This document shows positions 60,093 through 64,000 of a stretch of 64,000 nt of DNA, piece after piece. Position numbers and translations under genes: made by a program. The notes beneath the pieces are model-generated. The model saw only the letters and a program-made list of their open reading frames with translations. It was not told the DNA's origin and did not search any database. Positions within the stretch are counted from its first letter, which is position 1; every line of letters begins with the position of its first letter. Origin of the DNA: Mucilaginibacter ginsenosidivorax (GTDB taxonomy: Bacteria; Bacteroidota; Bacteroidia; Sphingobacteriales; Sphingobacteriaceae); the NCBI RefSeq assembly GCF_007971525.1, contig NZ_CP042437.1:7192001-7256000 (forward strand), given 5' to 3'.

Positions 60093-60758
60093 TTACCCGG
60101 AAATAGCCAATAAATAGTCCAGATTTAGTTGATTGCGGTTACTATATGGTTTCCCGGCCAGGCGAACCTGCTGACCACCACTAATCCCCTGCAACTGCAC
60201 GGTTTGATAATGGGCGATGGCCCCGCCACCTGCCAACAACTGGTAGGCATGCTCGGAAATAATCATGTCGTTATTCAACTCTTTAGTTTTGGCCTGTAGC
60301 CTGGATGCAACGTTTACGGGGAGGCCCATTACGGATAATTGCGGAGCGTTGTCCAGCCCAAACTCGTCAACAAAAACTTTTCCGGCATGCAGGCCTACAC
60401 CAATCTCGAGCGGGCCTCCATAATAAGGTTCGTCATAAGCTTCGTTGTACAGGCTAACCGTTTGGAACATTACTTTGGCGGCCTGGTAGGCATTATTTAC
60501 AGATTCTTTCAACCCGGTTTGTAAGCCAAACACGGCATATAAACTATCTCCCGCTATCTCTACCACCTTACCTTCAAATTTTTTGATGATTTGGTTAAAG
60601 GCGGTGAACAAACGGCGCACAATTTGAATAACGGTTTTGCCAGACTGTGCTTCCATTAAACCGGTGAAGTTCCTGATATCGAGAAACAGGATGGCAAGTT
60701 CCTGCTCTTTGTCTGGGGGAGCAGGTGTCGGGTTCAACATGAAATAATTATTTTCCAT
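60093..60758 (-). CDS. Class III nucleotide cyclase domain protein
   Basis: 221 residues, almost all one adenylate/guanylate cyclase domain. The metal-binding aspartates are D27 (FLDIRNFT) and D71 (EIAGDSLYAVFG), and the transition-state residues are in VNVASRLQ. At the purine-recognition position where adenylate cyclases have Lys, this protein has Glu67 (VVEIAGD), as in guanylate cyclases. No sensor or membrane domain is attached, so control must come from elsewhere. No cyclic-nucleotide effector is adjacent. Confidence 0.85.
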   Translation of the reverse strand: MENNYFMLNPTPAPPDKEQELAILFLDIRNFTGLMEAQSGKTVIQIVRRLFTAFNQIIKKFEGKVVEIAGDSLYAVFGLQTGLKESVNNAYQAAKVMFQTVSLYNEAYDEPYYGGPLEIGVGLHAGKVFVDEFGLDNAPQLSVMGLPVNVASRLQAKTKELNNDMIISEHAYQLLAGGGAIAHYQTVQLQGISGGQQVRLAGKPYSNRNQLNLDYLLAISG

Positions 60759-61046
60759 AGTAGTATAGACGATTGACGCTTAAAATCATTTTAAACAAAA
60801 GTAGATGGATGGCCGAACGATGGCAAAGCAAAAAAGGTAAACCGGGGGTGCTTAACGGTAAAGACGGGGATATTAGCGGTAAACCGGACTTTTTTGTTGG
60901 ATAGATTCGGGAAAAACTACTTGTTTAAATCAGCAATATAGATATGAATGGTGAGAAGCAGTTCGCTGAAACCTTTAATTTGCGATGCAAAGTAGTGCTT
61001 TGCATACTTTGTAAGTATCATTCGGCAATCACATTAACAGTTTTTT

Positions 61047-61511
61047 TTAGAATGGCCGGAAATTTGGCCGGCTGATGAGCGGCGAAAACGACCATGGTAT
61101 TGAACTTAATATTACCACCAGGGCTACTGTAAACCAAATTGCCATTGTTTTAAATTTTTGCTGGTCGTTAAGCTGTCGTTTGCTTCTGGCCGAGCCAATG
61201 GTAATGAGGGTTATCCCGATCAGCATCATGGTGATGTGTTCCATGCCAAAAAAACGAATGGCCCGTTCATGTACTGCAGTGCCAAAGTGATGTAAAAAAT
61301 AAGCCACAACAGGGCTGATGCAATATAGCCAAATTCCCAATATTAACTGAATATGTGCTACTGTTGCTATGGTATGCCTTACTATGTTATCGAATTTCAG
61401 ATAAGGCTTTTGCAATAACCAGCCACGATAAGCCCCAAAAATGGCGAACAGGAGGGTGCTCAATACCAACCAGCGGGTGAGTGAGTGTAATGCTAATAAA
61501 GTTCCGTACAT
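61047..61511 (-). CDS. Hypothetical four-helix membrane protein
   Basis: 154 residues with four predicted helices (LLALHSLTRWLVLSTLLFAIFG, TIATVAHIQLILGIWLYCI, HITMMLIGITLITIG, MAIWFTVALVVILSSIPW). Conserved-looking histidines occur in the first, second and third helices (LHSLTRW, HIQLILG, HITMML), a cytochrome b-like pattern, but heme binding is only a guess. No recognised family. Confidence 0.75.
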   Translation of the reverse strand: MYGTLLALHSLTRWLVLSTLLFAIFGAYRGWLLQKPYLKFDNIVRHTIATVAHIQLILGIWLYCISPVVAYFLHHFGTAVHERAIRFFGMEHITMMLIGITLITIGSARSKRQLNDQQKFKTMAIWFTVALVVILSSIPWSFSPLISRPNFRPF

Positions 61512-61923
61512 GTTTATGCAGACGATTACCAGGCAATAATATTTTAAAGTTTTTATTTTTTTTCTGCGGATTTTAAATTTGATAATAGGAGGTATAAACG
61601 AACAGAGTCATCCGGAGAAATCAGGATGGCTCTGTTCCCCTAGTGGAATACTTTCACCAATTAGAAAGCTTTATACGAAGGTAATCCAAGATTTAGAAGT
61701 TAAATGATTCATAAAATAGGATTATGGTGAGTTAAATGAAGGTCACTAAGCACCAGGGATTTACCTTGAGCGGGTTTGGATGGAGCCAAAAATTCAGGCT
61801 TGCTAAATTATATGCTTAACTATTTATCCACCCCCTCAACTATTCTGCTTGATCCCAAACTTTTTTTTATTCATCCCCTCAACTATTCTGCTTGATCCTA
61901 AGATAATATACTGAAAAACAATG
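61512..61923. other. Spacer with a hairpin and a 24-bp direct repeat
   Basis: AACAGAG-T-CATCC (61601-61613) can pair with GGATG-G-CTCTGTT (61624-61636). A 24-bp sequence beginning CCCCTCAACTATTCTGC occurs at 61832-61855 and again at 61875-61898, 43 bases apart. No coding sequence seen. Confidence 0.65.
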
Positions 61924-61955
61924 AAAAAGGGTTGCTTTTTACAAGCAACCCTTTC
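61924..61955 (-). terminator. Terminator of tRNA-Leu
   Basis: AAAGGGTTGC and GCAACCCTTT form a 10-bp stem; on the minus strand it is followed by TTC. It lies 26 bases past the tRNA 3' end. Confidence 0.85.
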
Positions 61956-61980
61956 AAATTTCTAACCTGAATCCGGTTAG

Positions 61981-62060
61981 TACCCAGCGCCGGAGTCGAA
62001 CCGGCACGGTTTCCCACAGGTGTTTGAGACCAGCGCGTCTACCAATTCCGCCAGCTGGGC
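61981..62060 (-). tRNA. tRNA-Leu (anticodon CAA)
   Basis: On the minus strand: GCCCAGC at the 5' end pairs with GCTGGGT at the 3' end (first pair G-U). The D arm has TGGCGGAATTGGTAGACG, the anticodon loop CTCAAAC gives CAA, and the T arm is GCCGG-TTCGACT-CCGGC. The long variable arm of a class II tRNA is present. CCA is not encoded. It ends 28 bases before hscB's 3' end, on the same strand. Confidence 0.92.
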
Positions 62061-62088
62061 ATACTCTGTAAATCTAATCAGCGATCTT

Positions 62089-62613
62089 TTACAGGCGGGC
62101 TGCAAATGTATCTAAACTCTCTTTAATTCGCAACAGATATTTTTGTCTGTAGTAAATATTTGCAATTTTTATCCTTCTTTCTTCCTGCGCAGTATGGTCA
62201 AGCTGTGTATAATCCGTTGTTAGTTCGTGAAGGTTTTCGTTAATATCAGCCTCAAAAGCAAGCACTTCCGCGGTTATTGATGCCAATTCTGTGCTGTTAT
62301 CAACTTCCATCAATCTTTCATTAATATCCATCATTTCCATCAAAAAATCAGCCGGTAATTGTGGTTTTGCGCCCTCAGAAACCAGGTTATGGAGCTTTAA
62401 AATGTATTCCATTCTGCGTGCCGGGTCATTTAATACCTGGTAAGCCTTGTTATTTAGGGTAGATAATTCCAGTATTTCCTGTTGTTTTGCCTCATCTTCG
62501 CCTGCATAAAAATCGGGATGATACAGTTTGCTTAGCTCATAAAATTTCTTTTTGAGTTTGGCCGCTTCAATATCAAATGATTCGGGTATGCCATAAAATT
62601 CAAAATAATTCAT
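62089..62613 (-). CDS. hscB: Fe-S assembly co-chaperone HscB-like
   Basis: 174 residues from the ATG at 62613 (MNYFEFYGIPESF). The J-domain has HPD at 32-34 (LYHPDFYAG), and the C-terminal three-helix bundle (about 90-174) fits the IscU-binding part of HscB. It stimulates the Hsp70 HscA during Fe-S cluster transfer. No isc genes are in the window. In this phylum annotation as a generic DnaJ protein is also possible. Upstream lies a repeat-filled spacer. Confidence 0.88.
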   Translation of the reverse strand: MNYFEFYGIPESFDIEAAKLKKKFYELSKLYHPDFYAGEDEAKQQEILELSTLNNKAYQVLNDPARRMEYILKLHNLVSEGAKPQLPADFLMEMMDINERLMEVDNSTELASITAEVLAFEADINENLHELTTDYTQLDHTAQEERRIKIANIYYRQKYLLRIKESLDTFAARL

Positions 62614-62786
62614 AAACACGAATTTCACCAATTATGTCGAATTACACGAATTTTAATTTGTTACCGCTTTTCTATTACACCTGCTTGCCAGCGTTTTTTG
62701 TGTTAGTTAGCTCATTCGTAGAATACTGCACAGCTCTCCCCGTTTTTAGTACCAATCAGTTTCATTCGTGAAATTCGTGCTTATCA
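62614..62786. repeat. CACGAATT word repeat, inverted
   Basis: AAACACGAATTTCACCAATT and TCGAATTACACGAATTTT on the left face TTCATTCGTGAAATTCGTGC at 62761-62780. The middle 90 bases are unremarkable. Confidence 0.6.
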
Positions 62787-62787
62787 C

Positions 62788-62795
62788 TATCTTTG
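62788..62795 (+). promoter_or_regulatory. Putative -7 box TATCTTTG of kdsA
   Basis: Matches TAnnTTTG, 18 bases before the ATG at 62814; supports that start over the in-frame TTG at 62793, which lies inside the box. Confidence 0.55.
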
Positions 62796-62813
62796 CCACA
62801 TAACCTACATAAT

Positions 62814-63587
62814 ATGTTATTTGAGCAGATGCGGCAGAAGCCGTTTTTTATATTGGGTCCGTGTGTAATGGAAAACCAAGAGTTGTTATACACAGTTGCC
62901 GAAAAGGTTGCCGAAGTTGGCCAAAAATATAACGTGCCTGTGATTTTTAAATCTTCTTTTGATAAAGCCAACCGTACATCCATCCACTCTTACCGTGGCC
63001 CTGGGATAGGGAAAGGAATGGAGATGCTTCAAAATGTGAAAGAGAAATTCGGCTTGCCTGTTATCACCGATATTCATGAACCTTTCCAGGCGGCGATAGC
63101 CGCAGAGGTGGTTGATGTGCTGCAGATTCCGGCGTTTTTATGTCGGCAAACCGACCTATTGGTTGCCGCCGCCGAAACCGGCAAAATAGTTAATGTAAAG
63201 AAGGCACAATTCCTGTCGGGGGCCGATATGTTTTATCCCGCCCAAAAGGTATTGGAGGCTGGCAACACCAAAGTAGTACTTACCGAGCGTGGCAATATGT
63301 ATGGTTACAATAATCTTGCTGTTGATTTCAGGAATATTTACGATATGAAGGCTTTTGGCCATCCCGTTTGCATGGACTGTACCCATTCGGTTCAACGGCC
63401 AGGCGGCGCGGGCGGTAAAACAGGCGGCGATCGCACTTTTGTGCCTATGATGGCCCTTGCCGCAAAAGCATTTGGGGCGGATGGTTATTTTATTGAAACC
63501 CACCCTGATCCGGATAACGCCTTGAGCGACGGCCCCAACATGCTGAAGCTTCATGATTTGGATGCCCTGATAGCTTCGCTTGTATAG
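62814..63587 (+). CDS. kdsA: 3-deoxy-8-phosphooctulonate synthase
   Basis: 257 residues. Condenses PEP with arabinose 5-phosphate to KDO-8-phosphate for lipopolysaccharide. Landmarks are FILGPCVMENQELLYTVAE, FKSSFDKANRTSIHSYRGPG, QIPAFLCRQTDLLVAA, FLSGADMFYPAQKV and CMDCTHSVQRPGG. The C at the start of CMDCTHSVQ and the metal-type residues were not used to assign metal dependence. kdsD, which makes its substrate, follows after 78 bases of repeat. Confidence 0.95.
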   Translation: MLFEQMRQKPFFILGPCVMENQELLYTVAEKVAEVGQKYNVPVIFKSSFDKANRTSIHSYRGPGIGKGMEMLQNVKEKFGLPVITDIHEPFQAAIAAEVVDVLQIPAFLCRQTDLLVAAAETGKIVNVKKAQFLSGADMFYPAQKVLEAGNTKVVLTERGNMYGYNNLAVDFRNIYDMKAFGHPVCMDCTHSVQRPGGAGGKTGGDRTFVPMMALAAKAFGADGYFIETHPDPDNALSDGPNMLKLHDLDALIASLV

Positions 63588-63589
63588 TG

Positions 63590-63664
63590 TTGGGTTTTAC
63601 GTATTACGTTGCAAGTAGTACGTGAATTATCATTAAAAACGTAAAACGTAATACGTATAACATT
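63590..63664. repeat. Inverted ACGTATTACGT/ACGTAATACGT repeat between kdsA and kdsD
   Basis: TTTTACGTATTACGTTGC and AAGTAGTACGTG face AACGTAAAACGTAATACG and TATAAC. Second copy of the family at 49489-49566. The repeat ends one base before the kdsD ATG. Confidence 0.75.
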
Positions 63665-63665
63665 A

Positions 63666-64000
63666 ATGAAGGATATTGCTAAAAGAGTTTTTGCTATCGA
63701 GATAGAATCGCTGCAACATGTAGCGAAATTAATTGACGATGAATTTACTAAAACCGTCGAGGCTGTATTGAATTGTACAGGTAAGGTAGTAGTTATTGGC
63801 ATAGGTAAATCCGGATTGATAGGAAAAAAAATTGCAGCTACACTTGCCAGTACCGGTACTCCAAGCTTTTTCCTGCATCCCGGTGAGGCATTTCATGGCG
63901 ATCTTGGGATGGTTGGTACTAATGACGCTGTTATGCTGATTTCGTATTCGGGCGAAACTGATGAAGTGTTACGCATAATCCCCTTTTTAAAATGGAATAA
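63666..64000 (+). CDS. kdsD: Arabinose-5-phosphate isomerase, 3' truncated by the window
   Basis: The first 111 codons of a KpsF/GutQ-type SIS-domain isomerase. It opens MKDIAKRVFAIEIESLQHV, then VVVIGIGKSGLIGKKIAATLASTGTPSFFLHPGEAFHGDLGM and ISYSGETDEVLRIIP, which carry the sugar-phosphate-binding Ser and catalytic residues. It makes arabinose 5-phosphate from ribulose 5-phosphate for KdsA. The frame stays open to the window edge; two C-terminal CBS domains are expected beyond it. Confidence 0.93.
   Translation, partial: MKDIAKRVFAIEIESLQHVAKLIDDEFTKTVEAVLNCTGKVVVIGIGKSGLIGKKIAATLASTGTPSFFLHPGEAFHGDLGMVGTNDAVMLISYSGETDEVLRIIPFLKWN

Overview
The window looks like chromosomal DNA of a Bacteroidota member, most likely Sphingobacteriaceae (Mucilaginibacter/Pedobacter-like). 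The reasons are: TAnnTTTG-type -7 promoter boxes with few Shine-Dalgarno sequences, a reg_prop/Y_Y_Y hybrid sensor kinase, a PorE-like TPR-PD40-OmpA protein, a cobalamin-riboswitch btuB/btuG-type cluster, a DAHP synthase-chorismate mutase fusion, and many DUF families typical of that group. This is judged from reading proteins, not from a database search. The genes are mostly core housekeeping. There is one insertion sequence, no rRNA and no CRISPR array.

Layout. 0-9.6 kb: truncated MtfA-type peptidase, YycJ-like hydrolase, YceH, a very large hybrid two-component sensor, a VF530-type protein, a DEAD-box-like protein whose motifs are nearly all degenerate, and truA. 9.8-15.5 kb: a cobalamin riboswitch followed by btuB, a BtuG-like lipoprotein, a DUF6580-type membrane protein, a sirtuin without zinc cysteines and a Dph6-like ATPase, probably a B12 uptake module with attached genes. 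15.7-24.7 kb: a CrtA-like protein, ThuA, DUF3667, a nucleoside permease, bifunctional nuclease, etfAB, a TPR protein and a ChrA-type transporter. 24.8-25.9 kb: an IS630-family element with its transposase split at an A8 run. 26-31.3 kb: dnaB, rlmB, recQ. 31.4-41.3 kb: WGR and CBM6 proteins, PorE-like protein, queE, lipoprotein, Rieske protein, folD, lepA, ECF sigma with membrane partner. 41.7-46.8 kb: DAACS symporter, rplU-rpmA, HAD and MFS genes. 46.9-55.1 kb: the aromatic amino-acid block. pheA, the DAHPS-CM fusion, aroA and aroC lie in one minus-strand run, with aroB in a separate operon nearby. 55.2-64 kb: proline dehydrogenase, two identical tRNA-Pro genes bracketing an SDR gene and a sigma factor, a nucleotide cyclase, tRNA-Leu, hscB, kdsA and the start of kdsD.

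The most interesting regulatory structure lies upstream of pheA (51726-51900, minus strand). A promoter is followed by a 21-codon leader peptide in which 8 of residues 7-15 are Phe or Tyr. The end of that ORF carries a 9-nt segment identical to the distal arm of a perfect 14-bp terminator. This is the architecture of a ribosome-mediated attenuator controlling pheA and the aro genes behind it.

The second general theme is intergenic repeats. About a dozen families of short word-like repeats, often arranged as inverted arms, fill most spacers. Two of them are translated inside aroA, one supplies the chrA start codon, and one supplies the aroC stop codon. Two genes read as one gene broken by an extra TA dinucleotide at 52569-52574.
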